In this document: positions 1 through 7,036 of the stretch, piece by piece
Layout of the letters: every line of letters starts with the position of its first letter
Position numbering within the stretch: the stretch's first letter is position 1
Origin: Deltaproteobacteria bacterium
GTDB lineage: Bacteria > Desulfobacterota > DSM-4660 > Desulfatiglandales > B25-G16
Assembly (NCBI GenBank): GCA_020348625.1
Contig: CP070752.1
Coordinates: 902,399-912,558, forward strand
Reading direction: 5' to 3'
Length of the DNA: 10,160 nt
Position numbers and translations under genes: made by a program
Notes under the pieces: generated by a model
Told to the model about the DNA's origin: nothing
What the model saw: the letters and a program-made list of their open reading frames with translations, nothing else
The model's database searches: none

Positions 1-500
1 TCACGATCCCCAAAGTTCATAGCGCCGGTAGGACAGGTCTTCACGCATGCCGGCTCCAAGCCGTTATGGACCCTGTCCACACACATGGTGCACTTGGCCA
101 TATAACCGGTTCCTGGCTCAGCCCTCGGTATATCATAGGGACAGGATTCCCTGACGTCTTCACTGCTCTCCTTTTTGAGCTTGTCGGTATAGAGGACTGC
201 GCCCGTCATCTCATCTATGATGATTGCATCGGGGTCTTCGGGAATCTCCTTGCACGGTGGCTCTACACAATGCCGGCACTGATCTGGGAAGAAGTACCAA
301 ACGGGTTTACCATCACTTCCCAGGGCCTCAGAAAAACGGACCAGTTTGTACGTATAAAATGACAGGTCCTTGGGGTTTTGAAAGCTGCCCCAGTTTTCTG
401 TCTTGGTAGCCGGAAGTTGATTCCATTGCTTGCAGGCAATCTGACAACCCCTACATGCAGTACATAATGTGGTATCGATAAAAAATGCCTTTCCGCTCAT
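1..500 (-). CDS. fdhB: Formate dehydrogenase beta subunit, ferredoxin-like (C-terminus off the left edge)
   Basis: This is the electron-transfer subunit that passes electrons from FdhA towards a cytochrome. Translated from the ATG at 500-498, the 166 visible residues contain 12 cysteines: C13, C16, C19, C23 (CTACRGCQIAC); C75, C78, C83; C120; C137, C140, C152, C156 (ACVKTCPTGAMNFGD). That is enough for three [4Fe-4S] clusters. The second group has CRHCVEPPC with no fourth Cys in the usual CxxxCP place, so C120 (ESCPYDIP) probably completes it. From memory this is the arrangement of the short, roughly 215-residue FdhB of soluble periplasmic Desulfovibrio enzymes, rather than the four-cluster membrane-anchored FdnH. 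No signal peptide is present, so export by hitch-hiking with the Tat-targeted FdhA is the likely route. It starts 13 bases after the fdhA stop. The gene continues past base 1, so any C-terminal anchor is unseen. Confidence 0.95.
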   Translation of the reverse strand, partial: MSGKAFFIDTTLCTACRGCQIACKQWNQLPATKTENWGSFQNPKDLSFYTYKLVRFSEALGSDGKPVWYFFPDQCRHCVEPPCKEIPEDPDAIIIDEMTGAVLYTDKLKKESSEDVRESCPYDIPRAEPGTGYMAKCTMCVDRVHNGLEPACVKTCPTGAMNFGDR

Positions 501-502
501 CA

Positions 503-515
503 GATCACCTCCTTT
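503..515 (-). promoter_or_regulatory. Very strong Shine-Dalgarno of fdhB overlapping the fdhA stop codon
   Basis: In mRNA sense the bases before the fdhB ATG read AAAGGAGGTGATC. This is complementary to essentially the whole anti-Shine-Dalgarno tail of 16S rRNA. The first bases lie inside the fdhA stop codon (TAA, 516-514), so termination on fdhA and initiation on fdhB are physically coupled. Translational coupling is inferred. Confidence 0.85.
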
Positions 516-3500
516 ACATCTTTCTCACATTGACCATAAAGGCCTTGGTTTCCGGGATTCTGGTATTGGGATCACCGGTTGACGGTGTCAGCAGGTTAGC
601 CGAATCGCCGCCGTCTTCCGGATGGACCCACCCATAATGCCATGGCAGTCCAACTTGGTGGATCTCGTTACCCTGGATAGTGAAGGGTTTGAATCGGTGG
701 GTAACAATGGTCACAGCTGTCACCTTCCCTCTTGCCGATTCCACAATTACTTTCTCACCGTTCTTTATCCCCTTCATCTTGGCCAGCTCATGGCTCATCT
801 CCACAAAAAGCTGAGGCTGGGCCTCCAGCAACCACGGCTGCCAGCGGGTCATAACGCCGGTCTGCCAGTGCTCGCAAACCCGATAGGTCGTGCACACGAA
901 GGGATATCGAGGATCGCATGTCCTATACACGTCCATCTCGGTCTCGTAGACCGGTGCCGTGGGATTGATGAGCTGGCCAGACATGAGGTTCTTCTCCACG
1001 GGACATTCAAGAGGCTCATAGTGCTCGGGGAACGGCCCGTCCGCGAGCCCCGGACCAAAAACATGGGCATACCCCTCGGTTTTCATAATGAAGGGATACT
1101 TGGTCTTGGGATTGGGAGTGCCATCCGGATTGAGCATGGGAGGCCAGCCACCATCAGGAACATCGCCTACCCATTTCGTACCGTTCCATTTAATGACGGG
1201 ATGCTCGGAATCCCAGGGGTTACCATGCATGTCAACCGATGCCCTATTGTAGATTATCCTCCTGTTGACCGGCCAGCACCAGGCCCATTCGAGGTTCAGA
1301 CCGATCCCAGACTTCTCCCTCGTGCGCCTGGCAGCCATATTTCCCTTACCCGTATAGGAATTACAGTACAACCAGTTGGCACTGCTGGTGGAGCCGTCTG
1401 CCTGAAGAAAAGCAAAACTGGGAACAAGATCACCCTTCTTGAAGGAGTTGTTTCCTATGGTCATATCTTTCAAGAAATAGCCGTTGATCTCCTTGGCCAT
1501 CTTATGGGCGTCAAACTCACCATGTGTAGTGTAATCCCACTTCAAGTTTATGATCGGCTCGTGGAAGACTGCCGCTTTCCCTTTCTTAATATCCTTTTGA
1601 TAGAACCATCTCACCTTCTTGAACAGGTCTACCAGGATATCGCCGTCAGGTCTCGCCTCTCCCGGCGGCTCAGCAGCCTTGTACCGCCACTGCATCCACC
1701 GCCCACTGTTGGTGATGGACCCTTCCTTCTCCACAGAAACTGCGCAAGGCAGCATAAAGACCTCGGTCTTGATCTTCTTGGGGTCCATGCCTGGGCCTTT
1801 CCAGAAAGAGCCCGTTTCGTTGTCGAAGATGTTGACATTGACCATCCAGTCCAGCTTGGTGAGTGCCTCGCGAGTCTTGTTGGAGTTGGCTCCGGACCCT
1901 GCCGGATTCTGACCCCAGGCGAAGAAACCACTGAACCCTCCCTTATACATAACATCAAAGATGTCCAGCCAGGAGTAAGCCTTGCCTGCATCAATCTTAG
2001 GGAGCCACTGATATCCAAATTCGTTTTCGGGCTGCGCCTTATCTCCGAAAAACGATTTCAATAAGCTTACCATGTACTTAGGCTCGTTCTGCCACCAGTT
2101 AGCGCTCAGCGGGTCATTGCTCTTGGGCCTTCTCTTGAGGTAGTCGTCAAGGGAAAGCCAGTTTGTGCTGGGCGTTGCAAGGTACCCGGGCCAAATATGG
2201 TAGAGGATGCAGTGATCAGTGGAACCTTGAACGTTTGATTCCCCTCTCAAGGCATTCACGCCGCCACCGGCAACTCCCATATTCCCTAAGAGGAGCTGGA
2301 TAATGGCCATCGTCCGGATGTTCTGAACACCTACCGTATGCTGGGTCCAGCCCATGGCATACATAATGGTGCCAGCCTTCCCTTTTTGACCGGTGGCCGA
2401 ATACAGCTCGTATACCTTTGCCAGATCCTCCTTTGGCGTGCCCGTAATAGCCGAAACGGTATCCAGGTCATACCTGCTGTAATGGTTCTTTAAGAGTTGA
2501 AAAACACAGCGGGGATCTTGGAGCGACCTGTCTTTCTTTGGAACACCATTTCCATCTTTTTCAATGGCCCAAGTGCTCTTGTCATATTTGTGGGTCTTGG
2601 AATCGTAACCCGAAAAGAGGCCATCCTCAAATGAGTATTTATCGCTCAAGATGAACGAGGCATTGGTATATTCTGCCACATATTCCTTGAAATACTTGTT
2701 ATTATCAATGATGTATTTGATCATTCCCCCCAGGAAGGCGATGTCGGTCCCCGATCTCAATGGGGCATAGAAATCGGCCTTCGAGGAGCTCCTCGTAAAC
2801 CGCGGGTCAACGCTAATCAGCTTGGCTCCGCTCTTCATTGCCTCGGTCACCCACTTGAAGGAGATAGGGTGATTCTCGGCCGCATTGGAGCCCATAATCA
2901 AGATACAGTCGCTATTTCTGATATCGATCCAGTGATTGGTCATCGCGCCACGTCCGAACGACTCTGCCAGAGCCGCAACAGTAGCGCTGTGTCAGATACG
3001 GGCTTGGTGCTCGATATATACGAGCCCCAAGGACCTCATCATGGCCTGAATGAGCCAGCATTCCTCGTTGTCCAGGGCAGCACTGCCCACGCTGGCAATG
3101 CCATTGGTACGGTTGACCACCTGTCCCTTGTCATTCTTATGAGTAAAGCTAGCATCTCTGCTCTTCTTAATCTTGGAGGCGATTTGCCAGAGTGCCCAGT
3201 CCCACGACACCTTCTGCCAACGTGTACTGTAAGGTGCCCTATACAACGGCGTTGTGAGGCGGTTCTCATTGTTGACCAGCTGGCTCAGCGCCGCACCCTT
3301 AGCACATAGGGACCCTTCATTAATAGGATGGTCGGGGTCTCCCTCTGTATTAATGACTTTTCCACTCGCACCTTTGGTGGCGTGGACAATAATCCCACAG
3401 CCCACTGCGCAATACGGGCAGATGGTAGTGCTCTCTCGAGCATATCTAATCCTCAAGGTCTGGGCATACGCCTTGACCGGCTTCAAATCCATGCCGAGAC

Positions 3501-3567
3501 CCAGGACCATCACCCCGGCCGCAGTTCCCGCAGAGATCTTTAAAAATTCCCGCCGATTAACCCTCAT
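514..3567 (-). CDS. fdhA: Selenocysteine-containing, Tat-exported formate dehydrogenase catalytic (alpha) subunit
   Basis: This is the Mo- or W-bis-MGD formate dehydrogenase large subunit, which oxidises formate to CO2 in the periplasm. The frame is 1017 residues if the UGA at 2992-2994 is read as selenocysteine, close to the usual 1000-1020 of FdnG and Desulfovibrio FdhA. Residues 1-35 form a Tat signal: NRREFLKIS at 4-12, then a hydrophobic stretch ending in KAYA. C50, C53, C57 and C88 (CPYCAVGC ... SLCAKG) bind the proximal [4Fe-4S] cluster. Sec192 is followed by the conserved His193. Downstream are FGRGAMTNHW, RGESNVQGSTDH and a C-terminal molybdopterin-binding domain with RVCEHWQTG. The start is supported by AAAGGAG 7 bases upstream (3575-3581) and by the Tat motif immediately after it. 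It lies between the 11-heme cytochrome upstream and fdhB downstream. Mo versus W cannot be told from sequence. Automatic callers will report two ORFs (2992-3567 and 514-2943). Confidence 0.96.
2958..2994 (-). promoter_or_regulatory. Selenocysteine UGA codon and bacterial SECIS hairpin inside fdhA
   Basis: The UGA is at 2994-2992. Downstream in the mRNA, the segment 2976-2958 folds into GCGGCUCU / loop GGC / AGAGUCGU: eight pairs (including two G-U) around a three-base loop that starts with G. The loop lies 24-26 bases after the UGA. This fits the bacterial SECIS pattern of a small G-containing apical loop roughly 16-37 bases after UGA, which SelB recognises. The surrounding peptide (ARI-Sec-HSATVAALAESFGRG) is the classic FDH active-site context. 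Fold and spacing were worked out by eye. Confidence 0.9.
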
Positions 3568-3607
3568 AAGCTATCTCCTTTCTTTTTTAAAAAACCGGAT
3601 TAAATGG

Positions 3608-3776
3608 TTACTTGATACCGCGCCATGAACCCGTGCCTCCACAGGCTTCACACCGCGACACATACCATTATAATAATGATACCAAAACAGAAATGAAAAA
3701 AAAAAGAAAAATATTAGAAAAAAAAGGCAATGCCGAGCATCAAAGCAACGATCAGAATTGTCTTACGCATTACCAT
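3608..3776 (-). pseudogene. Broken small ORF: hydrophobic N-terminus and a CxxCGGTG C-terminus in different frames
   Basis: From the ATG at 3776, behind a GGGGGA-type ribosome site, the frame reads MVMRKTILIVALMLGIAFFF and stops after 20 residues. It stops within a T8 run (3725-3718). Shifting by -1 at that run opens a second frame with LFWYHYYNG and no stop until 3571. A further -1 shift near 3660 gives VSRCEACGGTGSWRGIK followed by TAA (3610-3608). Together the pieces read like a membrane-anchored small protein with a CxxCGGTG metal-binding tail, of the DnaJ zinc-finger half-site kind. Two indels are needed, one in a homopolymer. Decay, sequencing error or, less likely, programmed slippage could explain it. 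The family is not recognised and the reconstruction is inference. The 20-residue peptide may itself be expressed. Confidence 0.35.
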
Positions 3777-3922
3777 GAGTATTCCCCCGCCTTTTTTTCT
3801 TGATTCTTTGTTAGACAACAATGCAGAAAAGAACTGCATATACTAGAGTAACTGGCTTAAACTTATTGAACGCTAATCCTCTTCTGTCCTCCCGTCGCTC
3901 TCACCTCCTTTCACTCCTGTGT
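3777..3922 (-). other. Spacer between cytochrome gene and broken ORF, with an orphan Shine-Dalgarno
   Basis: The full gene-free stretch between the cytochrome stop and fdhA is 355 bases (3568-3922), and the broken small ORF fills much of it. In the rest, mRNA sense shows AAAGGAGGTGA at 3911-3901, a near-perfect Shine-Dalgarno, but no ATG follows at a usable distance. A GTG inside it opens only a 13-codon frame. An inverted repeat ATGCAG-AAAAGAA-CTGCAT lies at 3821-3839. It lacks a following U-run on either strand, so I do not call it a terminator; it could be an operator or an mRNA hairpin. No clear promoter is visible. Confidence 0.45.
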
Positions 3923-5257
3923 CTATTTAGGCTGCCACTTTTGCTCTCTTGGAATCATATCAGCAGGGACGACGACACCCTTATTTGCACCTCTTTCTGC
4001 TTCTTCCACATCCTTTTCCAGCAAGAAAAGGGGCTTATTTCCGTGGCAGGAATTGCAGGAAGCGTTTTGTGGCGTCTTCAGTCTAATGTTATGCGGGGTT
4101 GCCAGTTTCCAGGTCGGCACAGCGTCAAAATCGCTCAAACCACCTTTTACATAGAAAGCAAAAGTTTTTCGATCAACTGGTACATGCCGCAGCGGTACAA
4201 AACGTTGGGTCCGCTTTTCCGATTTCAAGGGATTAAGCCCAATCTTGAAACCAAACCACGACGCCTTTGTTTTGTAAAAGGTAAGCCCTTTTGTGTCAGT
4301 TCCCACATGGCAAACAGAGCAGTTGTTGTAAGGCTGAGCATGACAGACGTGACAGCTCACCTCATCCTTATGGATTCGGTGGGTTATCACGTTGTCCGCA
4401 TCTCGGTCATAGATTTCCTCGTGGCAATCGAGACATTTCGGTCCATTCTCCACCTCGAACCGGTGAGCATACTCCTTATCGTCACCGTGCATTTCTTCAG
4501 CGGTATGGCAGTCAGCACATTTCATCTCCATTTCCTGGTGAACACTGGGCTGAAGACCGTCTTTTTCTCCAAAATATTCCTTCTTCACCCGGCTTCCATG
4601 ACATGCAGTACACACCTCTTCCATCGGAGGCTCCCCCACGAAGAGGTGGCGATTGAGCAGGCCACCTTCAACGGAATTCGGCCTGCTGATGTGGCACTGC
4701 CCACAGCTGCTGTGACAGGTAAAGCAGTGGTTTTCCATCCCCTTTACTACCTCGCCGGGGATCACGCCTTCGGGATTTGCCCTCGTGCCGATAACCACTT
4801 TGTAGGGCCTCAGGCTCACATGGAGGCTTTTTGTGTAATGCTCGGTTATCTCATCATGGCAGTCTCCACACGCTGCGGTAGCATCGGGATATGTTGGATC
4901 CTTAACGACATCCTCGTGGGCTGTCTTCCAGTTTGGGTCATCGGGATTACCGCCGTGGCACTCGTGACACGCAATTAAACCGTGATTCTCATCATCTACG
5001 ATTTCGCTGTCAACGAAGATCTTCTCGTGCGGAGCCAACGGCTCCACAGCACCGCCCCATCCCTCCCCTTCTGTTTCCGCAGATGTAACTGCTGGCCTCG
5101 TTTTCGCAATCTCCCTGGTTATTTCTATCAGCTTCTTGGCGCTTGTGTGGCAGATAAAACACTGGGTATCTTCATAGGCCTGGCTTGTGAAGGGGCCAAA
5201 GGGAATCAAAAAGACGCTACAAAGGGCAGCGATACAGAAAATATGTAAACATTTCAT
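3923..5257 (-). CDS. Exported 11-heme c-type cytochrome, likely electron partner of the formate dehydrogenase
   Basis: The 444-residue protein has a Sec signal peptide (MKCLHIFCIAALCSVFLIPF, likely cleaved after SQA at about residue 27). It has eleven CxxCH heme-attachment motifs, with first Cys at residues 33, 97, 130, 178, 185, 216, 247, 275, 302, 313 and 401. Two closely spaced pairs (178/185 and 302/313) suggest stacked hemes. Many further His residues could serve as distal ligands. It has no transmembrane helix after the signal and no lipobox, so it is probably soluble in the periplasm. I cannot place it in a named family: it is larger than tetraheme c3 and is not clearly NrfA or octaheme reductase. 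Its position just upstream of fdhA on the same strand suggests it accepts electrons from FdhAB, as cytochrome c3-type subunits do in Desulfovibrio. That role is inferred. Confidence 0.93.
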   Translation of the reverse strand: MKCLHIFCIAALCSVFLIPFGPFTSQAYEDTQCFICHTSAKKLIEITREIAKTRPAVTSAETEGEGWGGAVEPLAPHEKIFVDSEIVDDENHGLIACHECHGGNPDDPNWKTAHEDVVKDPTYPDATAACGDCHDEITEHYTKSLHVSLRPYKVVIGTRANPEGVIPGEVVKGMENHCFTCHSSCGQCHISRPNSVEGGLLNRHLFVGEPPMEEVCTACHGSRVKKEYFGEKDGLQPSVHQEMEMKCADCHTAEEMHGDDKEYAHRFEVENGPKCLDCHEEIYDRDADNVITHRIHKDEVSCHVCHAQPYNNCSVCHVGTDTKGLTFYKTKASWFGFKIGLNPLKSEKRTQRFVPLRHVPVDRKTFAFYVKGGLSDFDAVPTWKLATPHNIRLKTPQNASCNSCHGNKPLFLLEKDVEEAERGANKGVVVPADMIPREQKWQPK

Positions 5258-5264
5258 GCCTGAA

Positions 5265-5272
5265 CCCCCCCC
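5265..5272 (-). repeat. G8 homopolymer at the ribosome binding site of the multiheme cytochrome gene
   Basis: In mRNA sense the leader reads TTGGGGGGGGTTCAGGC directly before the ATG, with eight G residues at -8 to -15 and no canonical AGGAGG. The run occupies the Shine-Dalgarno position and probably serves as the binding site itself. Mononucleotide runs of this length can gain or lose bases during replication, which would alter spacing to the start codon. Confidence 0.6.
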
Positions 5273-5338
5273 AATTGAAGTTCCGATGAGCGAAGTCTGA
5301 TAATTCTTGGAAGTTGCGAAAGTCGGTAGATGGGGATG

Positions 5339-5367
5339 CCAATATCAGATTTGCTAACCAATGTCAA
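5339..5367 (-). promoter_or_regulatory. Candidate sigma-70 promoter of the cytochrome-fdhA-fdhB unit
   Basis: In mRNA sense TTGACA (5367-5362) is a perfect -35 box. A weak -10 follows as TATTGG after 17 bases (5344-5339) or GATATT after 15 bases (5346-5341). The implied leader is about 75 bases. It lies in the 184-base gap between the acyl-CoA dehydrogenase stop and the cytochrome start, the expected place for the operon promoter. I saw no convincing terminator for the upstream gene in this gap, so read-through is possible. Confidence 0.45.
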
Positions 5368-5441
5368 AAGAATTTTCGAGCAAATAATCTCCTGGCAAAA
5401 TGGATCTCGGGGGCCAAGATAGACCGAAGGCAACCAAGCGC

Positions 5442-6638
5442 TTACATATAACTCTTGAAGAGTTCCCGTGAGATAATCATCTTCTGTATGCTGGAAGTCC
5501 CCTCCAAATATTCCATCCCTCGCGCGTCGGCGCTGAGCAAGCTGATGATATTGTTTTTGAAGTAACTCCTTCCACCCATTATCGTTAGCCCCAGATGGGC
5601 CACCGACATGACCATTTGAGTGGCAAAGAGTTTTGCCTGTGAAGACGCACTCCTATAAAACGGGCTCTGGGCCAGTTTCAAGGCGTGAAAACACAATCCT
5701 CGTGCGGCATTGATTTGGGTGTACATATCGGACATCTTGAAACTAATGTCCTGACTGCTTGTAAGAGGACGGTCGAACTGAACCCTTTTTCTGGAGTATT
5801 CGAATATCTCATCGAAGATCCTGCAGGCAAGGCCGCAGGCAATACCTGCCAAGAGAATCCTCCCCCTGTCTATGGCATCAAGGGCCAGAAAAAGTCCCCT
5901 GCCCTCCTCTCCAAGCAAGTTATCCTTTGGTATGAGGCTATTCGTATAGGTAAGCCTGCCGGTTGGAAGGAGCTTGAGCCCATCCTTTTCAGGCAGGAGT
6001 TCTACCGTAAACCCGTCTACATCATCCTCGACTGCAAAGACGGTAAGGGATCGCGCGCCTTTTTTCCCTTTTGTATTAACGAGAATGGTATAGATATTGG
6101 CGAGACCTGCGTTAGAGATAAAGATCTTTTCTCCATCAAAAACATAATAGTCCCCCTGACGTTTTGCAGAGAACTCAATGGCACTTGCATCTGTGCCCGC
6201 CTTTTCCTCAGTCATGGCAATTGCACCAAAATCACCATCACACAACCTAGTTAGAAACCTTTCCTTTAGGTCTTGTTCTCCCGCAGCACCTATCAGGTCC
6301 ACCGCGCGGCTGTGAGCAACAAAAATAACGCCCAGGCTCGGACACGTATATCCCAAGAGCTCCATAATGGTATAGATGTTCTCTTCGCTCTTACTGCCTC
6401 CCCCATATTCGATGGGAACAAACCGTTTGAACAGACCGATTTCAATAAGCTCTGAGCATATCGATTCCCAGGGCGGCGGGAAAATAACCTTGCCGTTTTG
6501 AAACTCAAGCCCGGCTGCATACATGGACTGGACACTTGTCATGACCTTATATTTCAGCAGTTCGACAAACCTATCCAGAAACGCTCTGTCCTCTTCGTGC
6601 TCGCTGAAAGATCGCAGAATCTTTATCAAGTGATCCAC
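5442..6638 (-). CDS. Acyl-CoA dehydrogenase family flavoprotein
   Basis: FAD-dependent alpha,beta-dehydrogenation of an acyl-CoA thioester, the first step of beta-oxidation or branched-chain acyl degradation; electrons normally go to ETF. The 398 residues match the family length of 380-400. Visible signatures are MTEEKAGTDAS at 142-152 (variant of MTEPxAGSD, flavin/substrate loop), YSRKRVQFDRPL at 281-292 and YLEGTSSIQ at 377-385. E379 sits at the catalytic-base position of short- and medium-chain members. LTIMGGRSYF at 351-360 is the usual C-terminal helix region. The start is GTG at 6638-6636, backed by AGGAG about 8 bases upstream; that site overlaps the TAG of the preceding gene, with an 11-base gap, so the two are co-transcribed. 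Substrate chain length cannot be assigned. The protein is cytoplasmic, with no signal or membrane segment. Confidence 0.93.
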   Translation of the reverse strand: MDHLIKILRSFSEHEEDRAFLDRFVELLKYKVMTSVQSMYAAGLEFQNGKVIFPPPWESICSELIEIGLFKRFVPIEYGGGSKSEENIYTIMELLGYTCPSLGVIFVAHSRAVDLIGAAGEQDLKERFLTRLCDGDFGAIAMTEEKAGTDASAIEFSAKRQGDYYVFDGEKIFISNAGLANIYTILVNTKGKKGARSLTVFAVEDDVDGFTVELLPEKDGLKLLPTGRLTYTNSLIPKDNLLGEEGRGLFLALDAIDRGRILLAGIACGLACRIFDEIFEYSRKRVQFDRPLTSSQDISFKMSDMYTQINAARGLCFHALKLAQSPFYRSASSQAKLFATQMVMSVAHLGLTIMGGRSYFKNNIISLLSADARGMEYLEGTSSIQKMIISRELFKSYM

Positions 6639-6649
6639 CGTTTTAGCTC

Positions 6650-6946
6650 CTAATCCTCTTTTTTTCTAAAGAGATCCTCCAGGGCCTGTTTTGCAGCCGC
6701 TTCTCTGCCAAATCCCATTTCCTTGGTGCCCTTCAAGACGAAATAGTCGCAGAAGTTCGCTCTTTCCTTGTCAACGACCCGCTCAGCAGAGGTCTCCTTG
6801 CACTCGTTGTATGAACCTGGATCATAGAACTTGCACTGTAAGCAGCTGTGTAAATCACGACCGCAGTTAGGACAGGTGTCATTACGAGAAACCCTCCCCT
6901 CAAGCTCCAACTCATGATCACAAAAGGCACACCGTGTTAGGCTCAT
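6650..6946 (-). CDS. Small Cys-rich, probably zinc-binding protein of unknown function
   Basis: The 98 residues contain eight cysteines: C6xxC9, C25xxC28, C35xxC38, C49 and C66. This fits two zinc sites, the first a classic zinc ribbon (CAFC ... CPNC). The middle motif SCLQCKFYDPGSYNECKE and the following NFCDYF look like a conserved signature that I recall only as an unnamed hypothetical family. The C-terminus (residues 75-98) is charged and helical. The ATG at 6946 follows GGGAGGAATC, a good ribosome site. It is the first gene of the operon with the acyl-CoA dehydrogenase. A role in metal handling, nucleic-acid binding or assembly cannot be separated from sequence. A possible -10 box TATAGT lies at 6978-6973, without a matching -35. 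Confidence 0.85.
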   Translation of the reverse strand: MSLTRCAFCDHELELEGRVSRNDTCPNCGRDLHSCLQCKFYDPGSYNECKETSAERVVDKERANFCDYFVLKGTKEMGFGREAAAKQALEDLFRKKED

Positions 6947-6987
6947 GATTCCTCCCTCTTGTAATGAAATCTACTATAGCGAAAATG

Positions 6988-7036
6988 TCAATTGTCGCGA
7001 CGAGATTGCCATGTCGCTGCGCTTCTCGCAATGACG
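6988..7036. repeat. GTCATTGCGAG-type dispersed intergenic repeat
   Basis: On the minus strand this reads CGTCATTGCGAGAAGCGCAG, then CGACATGGCAATCTCGTCGC and GACAATTGACA. It resembles a widespread family of short intergenic repeats (core GTCATTGCGAG ... GCGACG ... GCAATCTC) that I recall from many bacterial genomes, including Desulfobacterota. CGAGA at 7001-7005 and TCTCG at 7024-7028 are inverted, so a hairpin can form, and TCGCGA at 6995-7000 is palindromic. It lies between divergently transcribed genes. Only one copy is visible here, so the repeat status rests on recognition, not on a second copy. Confidence 0.6.

Noticed and set aside
622..2064. 480-residue plus-strand ORF
   Set aside because: It is wholly antisense to fdhA, with composition rich in shadow-frame residues and no domain pattern.
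514..2943. Separate 809-residue molybdopterin oxidoreductase gene starting at an internal ATG
   Set aside because: It lacks the Fe-S and Tat N-terminus, and the frame is continuous with 2992-3567 through a Sec UGA. It is the C-terminal part of fdhA.
2992..3567. Truncated or pseudogene FDH N-terminal fragment
   Set aside because: The UGA lies exactly at the conserved Sec position with a SECIS-like hairpin, so it is recoding, not truncation.
3821..3839. Rho-independent terminator at the ATGCAG/CTGCAT inverted repeat
   Set aside because: The stem has only six pairs and no T-run follows on either strand.
3821..4978. 385-residue plus-strand ORF
   Set aside because: It is antisense to the multiheme cytochrome, whose eleven heme motifs prove the other strand is coding.
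5685..6254. 189-residue plus-strand ORF
   Set aside because: It is antisense to the acyl-CoA dehydrogenase, which has clear family motifs throughout.
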